Assembly: GCA_018365995.1 (NCBI GenBank)
Contig: JAGZIY010000006.1
Coordinates: 43,000 to 106,999 of the forward strand
Source of the DNA: Butyricicoccus pullicaecorum
Lineage (GTDB): Bacteria > Bacillota > Clostridia > Oscillospirales > Butyricicoccaceae
Reading direction: 5' to 3'
Length of the DNA stretch: 64,000 nt
Shown one piece after another: positions 41,815 to 51,304 of the stretch (the first letter of the stretch is position 1; each line of letters begins with the position of its first letter). The notes beneath the pieces were generated by a model. The model was not told the DNA's origin and searched no databases. It saw nothing but the letters and a program-made list of their open reading frames with translations. The position numbers and the translations under genes were made by a program.

Positions 41815-43182
41815 ATGATGGATCCGCAAAACTTCAGCACGATAGAGCTAGATGCCATCGGCGAAGTATTGAATATCAGCCTTGGTTCGTCAGCCACGGC
41901 GGTATCCAATATGCTGAACCGGCGTGTCGATATTACCACGCCAACAGTACATGTGCTGACTTCTGAAGAGTTTGAATTGGGGAGAGTTGATCCGGCAGTC
42001 GGTGTAGAGATTACCTATGTTTCTGGTCTGTCTGGGCGAAATATCATGTTGCTGCGGCGGCAAGATGTACGTGCAGTTGTTGATATTTTAATGGGGCAAG
42101 AGACAGCTGATGAGGACTTCGTAATGGATGAGCTCAGTATGAGCGCAATCTGTGAGGTCATGAATCAGATGATGGGGGCTTCTGCAACTGCCTTATCTGA
42201 ATTTTTGGGAAAGATGGTTAACATCTCCACTCCAACTGCGTTTGAAATCAGGGACTTAGAGGAGTTCCGCGCAGATTACTTTCCACATGGACATACAATG
42301 GTGGTTGTTCGCTTTAATCTCTCGATTGAGGGAGCCATGGAAAGTGAATTTATGAATGTAATGCCTTGTGCACTTGCAAAGGAATTGATAGGTGCACTTG
42401 GAGTTTCTGATGAGGAAGGAATCGCTGATGCAGCGGCACCGGAAGCAGCACCAGTAGCGGCAACACCGGAAACAGCATCTGCAGGTGGTATGATGAGTCA
42501 GGATGAGATGGAAAAAATGATGACAGACAGTGGAGCATCGGCTCCGACATCCGCAGCACCCGCTGGTGGTGTCATGAGCCAAAGTGAAATTGAAAAGCTG
42601 ATGGGCGGTATGGCTTCGGCGCCGCAGACACCGGCAGGAACCGTGCCGATTCAGACTGCGGCATCCGCAGCACCAGTTTCGGGAGCAGCAATACCTTCTA
42701 TGGCAGCACCAGCAGCAGGAGAGCCCAATATGGCAGCAGCACAAACCGGACAGGTGGATTCTGCACTGCTCAATCAGCTTACGAACCTGATTGCAATGCA
42801 GCAGCAACAGATGCAGCAGATGCAGCAGGTACAGATGCACGGACAGCAGAACAAGGTGATTCAAGTGGATCAGCCAATGATGCCGCATTTTGCGTCCGGA
42901 GAACCGCTGGGGGAGGAACAGGCACAAAATCTCGACCTTATTATGTCCGTTCCGCTTGAGGTATCGGTTGAAATCGGCAGAACCAAGCGGTTGGTAAAAG
43001 ATATATTGGGCTTTACAAAGGGTTCCCTTGTGGTGCTGGATACGCTGGCTGGTGATCAGGTAAATCTGTTTGTCAACGGACAATGTGTAGCACGAGGCGA
43101 TGTTGTGGTTGTAGAAGATAACTTTGGTATCCGTGTGACCGAGATCCTTCAAAAACCTGATTTGGGAATTCTTGCACGATAA
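41815..43182 (+). CDS. fliY: flagellar motor switch phosphatase FliY (FliN domain)
   Basis: C-ring protein with CheY-P phosphatase activity in Firmicutes. 455 residues. A CheC-like domain at about 1-195 carries both phosphatase helices: LDAIGEVLNISLGSSATAVS and AICEVMNQMMGASATALSEF. A long Ala/Gln/Met-rich linker (about 200-340) follows, then the FliN/SpoA domain at 370-455 (LEVSVEIGRTKRLVKDIL, VNLFVNGQCVARGDVVVVED). The N-terminal EIDALL peptide found at the start of B. subtilis FliY is absent. Two similar motifs lie in the linker instead: MSQDEMEKMM and MSQSEIEKLM. Confidence 0.94.
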   Translation: MMDPQNFSTIELDAIGEVLNISLGSSATAVSNMLNRRVDITTPTVHVLTSEEFELGRVDPAVGVEITYVSGLSGRNIMLLRRQDVRAVVDILMGQETADEDFVMDELSMSAICEVMNQMMGASATALSEFLGKMVNISTPTAFEIRDLEEFRADYFPHGHTMVVVRFNLSIEGAMESEFMNVMPCALAKELIGALGVSDEEGIADAAAPEAAPVAATPETASAGGMMSQDEMEKMMTDSGASAPTSAAPAGGVMSQSEIEKLMGGMASAPQTPAGTVPIQTAASAAPVSGAAIPSMAAPAAGEPNMAAAQTGQVDSALLNQLTNLIAMQQQQMQQMQQVQMHGQQNKVIQVDQPMMPHFASGEPLGEEQAQNLDLIMSVPLEVSVEIGRTKRLVKDILGFTKGSLVVLDTLAGDQVNLFVNGQCVARGDVVVVEDNFGIRVTEILQKPDLGILAR

Positions 43183-43210
43183 GATATTGCGACTCTGGAA
43201 ATTTGTAACA

Positions 43211-43229
43211 TATCAGCGAAAAGCTGATA
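43211..43229. other. small hairpin before cheY
   Basis: TATCAGC / GCTGATA with loop GAAAA in the 77-base gap between fliY and cheY. No T-run is seen on the plus strand. Confidence 0.35.
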
Positions 43230-43259
43230 AGCAAAATAAAAAAAGGATGGTTAATTCAA

Positions 43260-43619
43260 ATGGCTAAGATTTTATTGGTAGATGATGCGGCGTTCATGCG
43301 TATGATGGTCAAGGACACTCTGAGCAAGAATGGTTACACGGATCTGGAGGAGGCTGCTGACGGTGCGCAGGCAGTTGCAAAGTATGATGAACTGCATCCA
43401 GATCTCGTAATCATGGATATCACCATGCCAAACATGGATGGCTTGGAAGCCCTAAAGACAATTCGCGCAAAGGATCCAAATGCAACTATCGTTATGTGCT
43501 CTGCGATGGGGCAGGAAGCAATGGTTATTGAGGCAATCAAATCTGGTGCAAAGGATTTTATTGTAAAGCCATTTAAGCCAGAACGTATTCTGAAGACAGT
43601 TACTTCTATTCTGGGGTAA
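43260..43619 (+). CDS. cheY: chemotaxis response regulator CheY
   Basis: Single receiver domain, 119 residues, that carries the signal from CheA to the motor. The acidic pocket is Asp8-Asp9 (ILLVDDAAFM), the phospho-acceptor is Asp53 (DLVIMDITMPNMDG), and the conserved Lys is in FIVKPFKPE. AAAAAAAGGA lies upstream. It sits within the C-ring genes, as in Bacillus, and its stop overlaps the fliO start. Confidence 0.95.
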   Translation: MAKILLVDDAAFMRMMVKDTLSKNGYTDLEEAADGAQAVAKYDELHPDLVIMDITMPNMDGLEALKTIRAKDPNATIVMCSAMGQEAMVIEAIKSGAKDFIVKPFKPERILKTVTSILG

Positions 43620-43972
43620 TGGAAATGCTTTGGATGCTGGCTGCGGTGATTCTGGTGCTCTATTTGAGTTACCGATGCAGCCGGTTTATTGCCGTTCGCG
43701 GTGGTGGGTTTGCAGGCGCATCAGCAAATGGGATGCGCTTGCTCAGCCGACTTTCGCTTGGGCAGGACAAGCAGCTTGTTTTGGTGGAAACTGGTGGACG
43801 TTATTGGCTGCTGGGAGTATCATCGGCTGGCATACAGCTCATCGCGGAGCTTACTGAGGAGCAGGCTGGTCTTTGTACGAAGAAGCAGGAAAACACGGGA
43901 AAGGTACCAGAGTTTCGTGATGTTTTGCGTGAGGGTTTGTCCAACTTTGGGAAAAAGGATAAAGATGATTAA
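43619..43972 (+). CDS. fliO: flagellar biosynthesis protein FliO
   Basis: Assembly factor for the FliP export gate. 117 residues with one N-terminal membrane helix (LWMLAAVILVLYLSYRCSR) and a cytoplasmic domain with the family pattern MRLLSRLSLGQDKQLVLVE, GRYWLLGVSSAGIQLIAEL. The ATG overlaps the cheY stop by one base. Weakly conserved family, but position between cheY and fliP is diagnostic. Confidence 0.88.
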   Translation: MEMLWMLAAVILVLYLSYRCSRFIAVRGGGFAGASANGMRLLSRLSLGQDKQLVLVETGGRYWLLGVSSAGIQLIAELTEEQAGLCTKKQENTGKVPEFRDVLREGLSNFGKKDKDD

Positions 43973-44008
43973 GCCCGCTTGGTTGGGAGAGAGGAAGGCA
44001 ACGCGACG

Positions 44009-44665
44009 ATGACAGATGCGCTCATCAATGTAAATGGTGACAGTGTGCAAACGCTTCAGGTTTTGTTCCTGACGACAATGATTGCACTGTTTCCTTCTAT
44101 TGTGATCATGATGACTTCGTTCATGCGCATCGTGATTTCGCTGTCTTTTTTGCGTACCGCAATGGGAACGCAGGCAACACCGCCTAACAATGTTCTGGTT
44201 GGGCTTGCGCTGTTTTTAACACTGTTTATTATGTCTCCGGTGGTGACGCAGATTCAAAAAACTGCGTATGAGCCGTATATTGCCGAACAAATCACGCAGG
44301 AGGAGGCTTTTGAACGGGCGAAAATACCGCTGAAGAAGTTTATGCTCAACCAAACAGAGAATAGTTCTCTGGATATGTATCTAGAGCTTTCAGGCGGGAC
44401 GATGCCGGACGATCCCACACAGCTTCCATTGCGCGTGATTGTTCCAGCGTTTATGACAAGTGAACTCAAACAGGCGTTCCAAATTGGATTTTTCCTGTTT
44501 ATTCCCTTCATGCTGATCGATATTATTGTATCTTCTACTTTGATGTCAATGGGTATGATTATGTTGCCGCCGGCAACGATTTCAATGCCATTTAAGCTGC
44601 TGCTCTTTATCTCAGTAGATGGCTGGCAGCTATTGTTTTCAACACTTGCACGCGGCTTCCATTAG
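44009..44665 (+). CDS. fliP: flagellar biosynthesis protein FliP
   Basis: Core of the type III export gate. 218 residues from the ATG at 44009, about ten bases after GAGAGGAAGG; an in-frame TTG at 43979 is less likely. Four hydrophobic regions and the signature MTSFMRIVISLSFLRTAMGT are present, followed by LRVIVPAFMTSELKQAFQIG and VSSTLMSMGMIMLPPATISM. Mature-type N-terminus with a short leader. fliQ and fliR follow closely. Confidence 0.95.
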   Translation: MTDALINVNGDSVQTLQVLFLTTMIALFPSIVIMMTSFMRIVISLSFLRTAMGTQATPPNNVLVGLALFLTLFIMSPVVTQIQKTAYEPYIAEQITQEEAFERAKIPLKKFMLNQTENSSLDMYLELSGGTMPDDPTQLPLRVIVPAFMTSELKQAFQIGFFLFIPFMLIDIIVSSTLMSMGMIMLPPATISMPFKLLLFISVDGWQLLFSTLARGFH

Positions 44666-44688
44666 CGAAGCACAGAAGGAGGTGCACA

Positions 44689-44949
44689 ATGACAAACTCA
44701 CAAGTTATGGATGTGATGCATTCAGGGATTTTGGTTGCTGTAAAACTGGCAGGACCAATGCTTATTTTAAGTATGGGAATTGGCGTTTTGATTGCGATTT
44801 TACAGGCGGCAACACAGATTCATGAACAAACATTGTCCTTTGTGCCCAAGTTGATCCTTATTGCAGTGATCCTACTTCTCTTTGGTGGTACAATGCTGGA
44901 AATCATGCAAGACTATACCCGCGAGTTATTTGCTCTGATGATTGGATAG
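44689..44949 (+). CDS. fliQ: flagellar biosynthesis protein FliQ
   Basis: Export-gate subunit, 86 residues with two membrane helices. Typical sequence: AGPMLILSMGIGVLIAILQA, ATQIHEQTLSFVPKLILIAV, and a C-terminal GTMLEIMQDYTRELFALM. AGGAGGTG precedes the ATG. Confidence 0.95.
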   Translation: MTNSQVMDVMHSGILVAVKLAGPMLILSMGIGVLIAILQAATQIHEQTLSFVPKLILIAVILLLFGGTMLEIMQDYTRELFALMIG

Positions 44950-44968
44950 CGGGAAAGGGGTCTATGGC

Positions 44969-45733
44969 ATGATTGATTGGGCAGAATGGACAATCTTCAC
45001 CTATATTCTAATGCGTATGAGTGGGTTTGTTTTGCTGAATCCGCTGATTGGTCGAAATAACGTACCAGCTTATGTCAAGGCAGGAATGATTTTGGTGCTG
45101 ACAATCGCAACGACCCCGTTGGCACCACCAACGGCACCTGTTCCAGGTACCATGATCGAATATGCACTGCGCTTGCTGCTGGAATTCGGGATCGGCTATG
45201 TAGTGGGCTTTGTGACAAGCCTGTTTTTTTATGTGATTGTCATGACGGGCGAAGTAATCGATATGCAGATGGGACTCAATATGTCCAAAGTATATGATCC
45301 ATCTTCGAATGTATCTCTATCCTCTGTGGCATCGCTGCTCAATATTCTTTTTATCTTACTGTTTTTTGAAGCAAATGGTCATGCGACACTAATACGTATT
45401 TTGATGACATCCGGTCAGATCGTACCATTTGGTACAACGGCCTTTGGACCTGAACTGGCACAAAACATTTTGACCTTGTTTACCAATTGCACAATATTAG
45501 GTGTGAAATTGGCATTTCCAATTTTTGCAGCAGAGTTTCTGGGCGAGATGGGAATGGGTGTTCTCATGAAGACCATTCCACAGATCAATGTATTTTCTGT
45601 TAATGTTGAACTCAAGGTACTGGTAGGACTGCTGCTCTTGCTTGTGATGTTTTATCCAATGGGGGACTTCCTTTATGGCATGGGCAGTGACATGTTGGTT
45701 GCAATTCAGCAGCAGCTGACACTGCTGCGATAA
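44969..45733 (+). CDS. fliR: flagellar biosynthesis protein FliR
   Basis: Export-gate membrane protein, 254 residues from the ATG at 44969 (GAAAGGGG upstream). About six helices are visible, with MSGFVLLNPLIGRNNVPAYV near the N-terminus, GEVIDMQMGLNMSKVYDPSS in the middle and MGVLMKTIPQINVFSVNVEL near the C-terminus. No fusion to FlhB. Standard length. Confidence 0.95.
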   Translation: MIDWAEWTIFTYILMRMSGFVLLNPLIGRNNVPAYVKAGMILVLTIATTPLAPPTAPVPGTMIEYALRLLLEFGIGYVVGFVTSLFFYVIVMTGEVIDMQMGLNMSKVYDPSSNVSLSSVASLLNILFILLFFEANGHATLIRILMTSGQIVPFGTTAFGPELAQNILTLFTNCTILGVKLAFPIFAAEFLGEMGMGVLMKTIPQINVFSVNVELKVLVGLLLLLVMFYPMGDFLYGMGSDMLVAIQQQLTLLR

Positions 45734-45773
45734 TCCTTGAACTGCGCGATAAGGACTGGGGGGATGACAAGGC

Positions 45774-46844
45774 ATGGCAGGCGCTGATTCCAAAACCGAA
45801 AAAGCGACGCCTAAAAAGCGGCGAGATGAACGAAAGAAAGGTAACATCTTTCTCAGTCGTGATATTGTTGTTGTCGCAACCCTGCTTACCGGTTTCTATA
45901 TCATTAAGTTTGTATTCCCGATGATTTATGAACATGTAGCTGCCTTTTTGCAGGACTGTATCCAACTGACAGCACAGGGGGGAACACTGAATGAAACCGT
46001 AGCGCGTGAATTGGTTGTTAAATTTTCTTATTTGCTGCTGGTTTGCGGCGGCCCTGTCATGGCAACTGCGATTCTTGTTACGATTGTGGCAACTGTGGCA
46101 CAGACAAAGCCCATGTTTACAGTAGAAAATTTGAAGCCAAAGTTCAATCGATTGGATCCACTCAAGGGATTTACTCGCTTGTTCTCAGGAAAAAGTTTGG
46201 TTGAGGTACTGAAAGGTATCATTAAAATCAGTATCCTGCTCTTTATGATCTATCGTTTTGTGTTAAATCATATTGCTGTTTTTGCAAAAACGCTTGACAC
46301 ATCACTCAATGGTTCCACTGTATATCTTTTGCAGGTCGTTATGGACATGATTTTGCAGATCGGTATGGCATTTATCGTCATTTCTGCATTTGACTTCTTC
46401 TATCAATGGTGGAGCTATGAAAAGCAGATTCGTATGAGTAAGCAGGAAATCAAAGAAGAATATAAGCAAATGGAAGGCGATCCGCAAATCAAGGGCAAGA
46501 TCAAGGAAATGCAGCGGCGTATGGCACAAAACCGTATGATGCAGGCTGTGCCGCAAGCCGATGTGGTTGTCCGTAATCCGACGCATTTCGCAGTTGCGCT
46601 GCGCTATGACATCGAAAAGGATGAAGCGCCGGTCGTGGTTGCAAAGGGTGCGGATCATATTGCAATGAAAATCGTAGAAATTGCGGAAAACAATCAGGTT
46701 TCTGTCATTGAGAATCGTCCGTTGGCACGTGCTCTCTATGCGCAGACCGAAATTGGTCAAATGGTTCCGCCAGAACACTATGGTGCAATTGCTGATATCC
46801 TTGTTTATGTATATAAGCTGAATAACCGTAAGGTCATTCAATAA
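45774..46844 (+). CDS. flhB: flagellar export switch protein FlhB
   Basis: Controls the switch from rod/hook to filament export by self-cleavage. 356 residues: N-terminal basic segment (KTEKATPKKRRDERKKG), four membrane helices, then the cytoplasmic domain with the autocleavage site NPTH at Asn268 (VVRNPTHFAVALRYD). The linker contains KQEIKEEYKQMEGDPQIKGK. GGGGG-type site before the ATG. flhA follows after 28 bases. Confidence 0.96.
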   Translation: MAGADSKTEKATPKKRRDERKKGNIFLSRDIVVVATLLTGFYIIKFVFPMIYEHVAAFLQDCIQLTAQGGTLNETVARELVVKFSYLLLVCGGPVMATAILVTIVATVAQTKPMFTVENLKPKFNRLDPLKGFTRLFSGKSLVEVLKGIIKISILLFMIYRFVLNHIAVFAKTLDTSLNGSTVYLLQVVMDMILQIGMAFIVISAFDFFYQWWSYEKQIRMSKQEIKEEYKQMEGDPQIKGKIKEMQRRMAQNRMMQAVPQADVVVRNPTHFAVALRYDIEKDEAPVVVAKGADHIAMKIVEIAENNQVSVIENRPLARALYAQTEIGQMVPPEHYGAIADILVYVYKLNNRKVIQ

Positions 46845-46872
46845 GTTTCGAAACAATGATCAGGAGACGTGA

Positions 46873-48945
46873 ATGAAAAGACTATTTGATAATATCGTAT
46901 CGCTGTTCGTGGTTGTCGTCATCTTATTTCTGTTGATTCCACTGCCAGCCGGTATGCTGGACGCAATGTTCATCATTAATATTACACTTGCACTGATTAT
47001 CCTTTTGATTACAATGAATATCGGTGAGGCGTTGGAATTCTCTATTTTCCCCTCACTCCTACTCATTACGACACTGTTCCGTCTGGGACTTAATATTTCA
47101 TCTACACGTTTGATTTTGACACAAGGCGGCAAAGCAGGTAAGGTAATTGAGGCATTTGGTAATTTTGTAATTCAGGGCAATATTGTTGTTGGTGTTCTCA
47201 TCTTCCTCATCATTGTTTTGATGCAGTTTATTGTTATCACCAAGGGTGCAGAACGTGTATCTGAAGTTGCGGCTCGATTTACCTTGGACGCAATGCCGGG
47301 TAAACAGATGGCAATCGACGCAGACCTGAGTGCTGGATTGATCACAGAACAGGAAGCACGTGTTCGCCGCTATAAGATTCAAAAAGAAGCAGACTTCTAT
47401 GGTGCAATGGATGGTGCGACAAAGATCGTTAAGGGCGATGCTATTATGTCCATCATTATTACGACCATTAACTTTATTGCCGGCGTTATTATCGGTATGC
47501 TTCAAGGCAATATGGAAATTGGTGAAGTATTCCATGTGTATTCCATTGCGACTATTGGTGACGGTCTGGTATCTCAGCTGCCGGCACTTCTGATTTCTAC
47601 TGCAACTGGTATGATCGTTACCCGTGCCGTCTCTGAGGGCAGCCTTAATAAGGATGTCACAAAGCAGTTCTTGGCACAGCCACAGGCGCTGATGCTTGCC
47701 GGTGTATTGCTTGCGTTGTTTGGTTTTGTACCAAACACCCCACATTTGCAGCTCTTCTTGATTGCCGGAGGTTTGATCTTATTGAGCCGTTACAGCGCGG
47801 CCTCTATGCGTAAGAGCGAGGAGGCAGCACTTGCGGCAGAGGCACAGCAGACTGCCATGGCAGAGATGGAGGCAGAGCCGCCGGATGAGGCGGACTTCTA
47901 TAAGGATGTAAATAATGTCTACTCGTTGCTCACAGTTGAGCCAATCGAGATGGATTTTGGATATAGTCTAATTCCCATGGTTGATGAGGCGAGTGGCGGC
48001 AAGTTGATTAGCCGTATTGTCATTTTCCGAAGGCAGTACGCACAGGATATGGGTTTTGTTATTCCGTCCGTGCGTTTACGTGACTCAGCAAGCCTTGGAA
48101 CAAACCAATATGTTATTAAAATCAAAGATGAAGAGGTTGCGCGCGGCGAAATCCTTGTAGATTACTATTTGGCGCTTGAACCTGCAAATCCTGCTGGCGA
48201 GGTAGATGGTATTGAGACCATCGAACCAGCATACGGTATCCCATCTAAGTGGATTTTGCCGGAAAATAAGGAAATGGCGGAGATCTATGGATATACCGTA
48301 ATCGACCCGCTGTCGGTTATGATGACGCACCTGTCAGAAACTATTAAAAAGCATACTTATGAGCTGCTTAGCCGTGCAGAAACGATGCAGCTGGTTGAAA
48401 CCATTAAGAGAACTTCTCCAGAACTCGCAGAAGAAGCTTTCCCAAATGTAATTAGCTATGCAGGGTTTCAGAAAATCTTGTGTAACCTGCTCAAGGAAGG
48501 CATACCGATCAAGGATCTGGGTACGATTTTGGAGTGTATCATTGAAAGTGCGGCAACAACACATGACAGCGATGTGATCACTGAAAATATTCGCAGTGCG
48601 CTCAAGCGTACCATTACCCGCCGTTTCTGTGTCGATGGGCAGCTGCGTGTCATTACGCTGGATGCAGAGGTTGAACGAGCAATCATTGCAAGTCTTACCA
48701 AAAATGAGCAGGGCGTATATCTGGCGCTGAGTCCGGATTTGCTGCAAAAGATGATTGCACAGCTCAGCGACTGTGTAAAAAAATTCAACGAGATTTCGCA
48801 GCCTCCGATTATTCTTACCAGCCATATCATTCGTGTCTATTTGGCACGTCTGATTGAGCAATTTTTCCCCAGCATGTATGTGCTTTCTTTTAATGAAATC
48901 GTCAATACCGTACAGATTCAGGCAATTGGTAATATCACAATGTAA
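46873..48945 (+). CDS. flhA: flagellar biosynthesis protein FlhA
   Basis: Large export-gate protein with a chaperone-docking cytoplasmic ring. 690 residues. The N-terminal half has about eight membrane helices and the conserved FHIPEP-type signatures LRLGLNISSTRLIL-like (FRLGLNISSTRLILTQG) and ARFTLDAMPGKQMAIDADLS. The C-terminal domain starts near residue 345 and includes YGIPSKWILPENKEMAEIYG. Unlike many Firmicutes, flhF and flhG do not follow; the next gene is the sigma factor. Confidence 0.96.
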   Translation: MKRLFDNIVSLFVVVVILFLLIPLPAGMLDAMFIINITLALIILLITMNIGEALEFSIFPSLLLITTLFRLGLNISSTRLILTQGGKAGKVIEAFGNFVIQGNIVVGVLIFLIIVLMQFIVITKGAERVSEVAARFTLDAMPGKQMAIDADLSAGLITEQEARVRRYKIQKEADFYGAMDGATKIVKGDAIMSIIITTINFIAGVIIGMLQGNMEIGEVFHVYSIATIGDGLVSQLPALLISTATGMIVTRAVSEGSLNKDVTKQFLAQPQALMLAGVLLALFGFVPNTPHLQLFLIAGGLILLSRYSAASMRKSEEAALAAEAQQTAMAEMEAEPPDEADFYKDVNNVYSLLTVEPIEMDFGYSLIPMVDEASGGKLISRIVIFRRQYAQDMGFVIPSVRLRDSASLGTNQYVIKIKDEEVARGEILVDYYLALEPANPAGEVDGIETIEPAYGIPSKWILPENKEMAEIYGYTVIDPLSVMMTHLSETIKKHTYELLSRAETMQLVETIKRTSPELAEEAFPNVISYAGFQKILCNLLKEGIPIKDLGTILECIIESAATTHDSDVITENIRSALKRTITRRFCVDGQLRVITLDAEVERAIIASLTKNEQGVYLALSPDLLQKMIAQLSDCVKKFNEISQPPIILTSHIIRVYLARLIEQFFPSMYVLSFNEIVNTVQIQAIGNITM

Positions 48946-48978
48946 ATTGACTGCCTGACTGGGAAGGGGGCGAGAAAG

Positions 48979-49752
48979 ATGTCCAAATGGGAACAAATGA
49001 GTGCGGAAGAACTGGTTGCAGAATATCAGCGTACAGGACAGCATGAAATTAAGCAGGAACTTGTGATGCGGTATATTCATGTGGTACGAAGTATCGCACT
49101 GCAAATGCGCGGAGTTTATTTGAATTTTGCTCAGGTTGATGATATGATAAGTGAGGGGGTCATTGCGCTCATGAGGGCGGTAGATAAATTTGACCCCAGT
49201 AAAAATGTAAAATTTGAAACCTATGTTTCCAAGCGTATCCGTGGGCTGGTCATTGATCTTGCCAGAAGGCAGGACTGGGTATCTCGCGGTGTGCGCCGCA
49301 GTGTGAGAGAAATCGACCAGATTTCCAACGCACTATTCATTGAACTTGGGCGTACACCAACCGATCAGGAGGTTGCCGATCGGTTGGGCGTCACAGTGGA
49401 AAAGTATCGACAGATGCTGAGTAAAACTGGTCTTTGCAATGTGCTTTCGTTAGAAACGATGCTGGAGGATTCTGCGCAGAGCACGTTGGGAGAGCGTTTA
49501 ATTGCTGGCGGCGTAGAAAATCAACCGGAAATGCATCTACAAGAGGAGGAGTTGAAACAGACCCTGCGTGATGGTATCAATTCTTTGTTGGAGAATGAGC
49601 GCATGGTCATCTCGCTTTATTATGAGAAAGAGCTGAATATGAAAGAAATCGCTCAGGTGCTTGAGGTAAGTGAACCGCGTATTTCGCAAATCCATGCAAA
49701 TGCGATCCGAAAGCTTCGGGCATATATGGGACGGTTCGTCGCAGATACATAA
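48979..49752 (+). CDS. fliA: flagellar RNA polymerase sigma factor (SigD/FliA/WhiG type)
   Basis: Directs transcription of late flagellar and chemotaxis genes. 257 residues. Region 2 at about 20-90 (YIHVVRSIALQM, VDDMISEGVIALMRAVDKFD, FETYVSKRIRGLVIDLARRQ), region 3 (VRREIDQ-type RRSVREIDQISNALF) and region 4 at about 195-250 (LLENERMVISLYYEKELNMK, HTH EISEPRISQIHAN-like LEVSEPRISQIHANAIRKL). GGGAAGGGGG precedes the ATG. The flagellin promoter at 63551 is a likely target. The anti-sigma FlgM is not in this window. Confidence 0.94.
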   Translation: MSKWEQMSAEELVAEYQRTGQHEIKQELVMRYIHVVRSIALQMRGVYLNFAQVDDMISEGVIALMRAVDKFDPSKNVKFETYVSKRIRGLVIDLARRQDWVSRGVRRSVREIDQISNALFIELGRTPTDQEVADRLGVTVEKYRQMLSKTGLCNVLSLETMLEDSAQSTLGERLIAGGVENQPEMHLQEEELKQTLRDGINSLLENERMVISLYYEKELNMKEIAQVLEVSEPRISQIHANAIRKLRAYMGRFVADT

Positions 49753-49787
49753 TTTATGAAAGGGCAGATAAGAAAGGAGAAAATCCT

Positions 49788-50543
49788 GTGTTCAAAGGCT
49801 TTTATAATCTAACATCGGGGATGTTGTCACAAACGCGGAATTTAGATGTTATCTCAAACAATATGGGAAACGTGAGTACTCCGGGCTATAAGGCAGATAC
49901 TTATATGGATAGCACGTTCCGAGAACTCATGTTTAGCCGAGTCGGAAATCGGGATAAATCTGTTTCGGAAGAAATCGGTCCGCAAACGATGGCGTTGCTC
50001 CCAAGTATGATCCACACAAACTACGCGCAGGGTGCTCCAGAAGAAACTGGGCAACCACTTGACTTTGCAATCAATGGAGACGGATTTTTTCAGATTCAAG
50101 GGGAAGATGGACGTTATTTCACTCGAAATGGCTCCTTTATTGTGGATAACGGTGGATATCTGACGCTCCCAAGCCACGGGCATGTACTCGATCGGAATGG
50201 TCAGCCAATCTATCTCGGAACAGATGATATTCAGGTAGATGCAGACGGTAATATCTTTCGTGGGGATGGAAGTTTGGCAGGACGTCTTGGCGTATTTGAT
50301 TTTGCAGGAGAATATGCTGATACTTTGACACAGCAGGGAGAGGGCGTATTTGTGTCAGATGCCCCTGCGCAGCTTTCGGATAGTCCGATTCAGTGGAAGG
50401 TTCTCGAAAACTCAAATGTAGATATGGTGCGTGAGATGACGCGCATGATGAGCAGTCAGCGAGGACTGCAAAGCGCAGCACAAATTCTAAAGATTTATGA
50501 TCAACTGATGAATAAGGCGACAACAGATGTCGGTCGCGTATAA
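49788..50543 (+). CDS. flgF: flagellar basal-body rod protein FlgF/FlhO-like
   Basis: Rod subunit, 251 residues, starting at GTG (49788) after AAGGAGA. N-terminal rod motif LDVISNNMGNVSTPGYKADT, central FAINGDGFFQIQ and YFTRNGSFIVDNGGYL, C-terminal VLENSNVDMVREMTRMMSSQ. First of two tandem rod-protein genes, corresponding to flhO-flhP of Bacillus or flgF-flgG elsewhere; which paralogue is proximal cannot be told by eye. Confidence 0.9.
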   Translation: MFKGFYNLTSGMLSQTRNLDVISNNMGNVSTPGYKADTYMDSTFRELMFSRVGNRDKSVSEEIGPQTMALLPSMIHTNYAQGAPEETGQPLDFAINGDGFFQIQGEDGRYFTRNGSFIVDNGGYLTLPSHGHVLDRNGQPIYLGTDDIQVDADGNIFRGDGSLAGRLGVFDFAGEYADTLTQQGEGVFVSDAPAQLSDSPIQWKVLENSNVDMVREMTRMMSSQRGLQSAAQILKIYDQLMNKATTDVGRV

Positions 50544-50559
50544 AAAGAGGTGATTGGAA

Positions 50560-51285
50560 ATGAATATGGGTTTTTATTCGGCTGCAACATCAGCGTATTA
50601 TCAGCAGCAGCGACTGAATGTTGTCGCAAATAATTCAGCAAATATCAATACAGTTGCCTACAAGGCAAAAAATCCAACCTTCTCTGCGCTGTTATACAGC
50701 AACTTTAATGGCATTGATGGACCACTGTCACGTGGTTCTGGTGCACGTATGGAGAAAGCTGATACTGATTTTGCAGAAGGTGCTATCTATGAGACCAATC
50801 AGCCGTTGGATTACGCATTATCGGGAGATGGTTTTTTTGCTTTGCGGGACATGGAGACCGGAGAGGTTTCCTACACTCGTGCAGGCAACTTCCAGATGGC
50901 ACAGATGGGAACCGATTACTTTGTAACGGACAGCTCCGGTCATCGTTATGTACTCGATCAGTTGGGACAGCCAATCCGTGCCGAGCGCAATGAAAGCGGC
51001 GTAATCGATCCGGATGCAAAGCTGCCGCTTGGTGTCTTTACATTCCGTCAGAAAAATAATATGCAGCATTTGGGTGACAATCGTTTTCTCCCCGTTGAGA
51101 AGAATGGTCAGCCGATTGCAGCAGAGAATGTAGAGGTTATGCAGGGGTACTTAGAAGGCTCCAACACCAATATTACCAAGGAATTTACCAAAATAATTGA
51201 AGCACAGCGTGCATACTCCTATGCTCTGGCCATGGTACGAACCTCTGATGAGGTTGAGACCACAATCAATGGTCTGCGTGGCTAA
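50560..51285 (+). CDS. flgG: flagellar basal-body rod protein FlgG/FlhP-like
   Basis: Second rod paralogue, 241 residues. The ATG at 50560 is nine bases after AGAGG; a TTG at 50554 is in frame. Rod motif LNVVANNSANINTVAYKAKN near residue 20, YALSGDGFFALRD, YTRAGNFQM, and C-terminal YLEGSNTNITKEFTKIIEAQ, RAYSYALAMVRTSDEVE. Starts 16 bases after its paralogue. Confidence 0.9.
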   Translation: MNMGFYSAATSAYYQQQRLNVVANNSANINTVAYKAKNPTFSALLYSNFNGIDGPLSRGSGARMEKADTDFAEGAIYETNQPLDYALSGDGFFALRDMETGEVSYTRAGNFQMAQMGTDYFVTDSSGHRYVLDQLGQPIRAERNESGVIDPDAKLPLGVFTFRQKNNMQHLGDNRFLPVEKNGQPIAAENVEVMQGYLEGSNTNITKEFTKIIEAQRAYSYALAMVRTSDEVETTINGLRG

Positions 51286-51304
51286 GGAAAGGGAGTAAGG
51301 ATAC

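Noticed and set aside
42256..43152. 298-residue minus-strand open frame opposite fliY
   Set aside because: Cys/His/Leu-rich product of the Ala/Gln repeat codons read backwards; no start signal.
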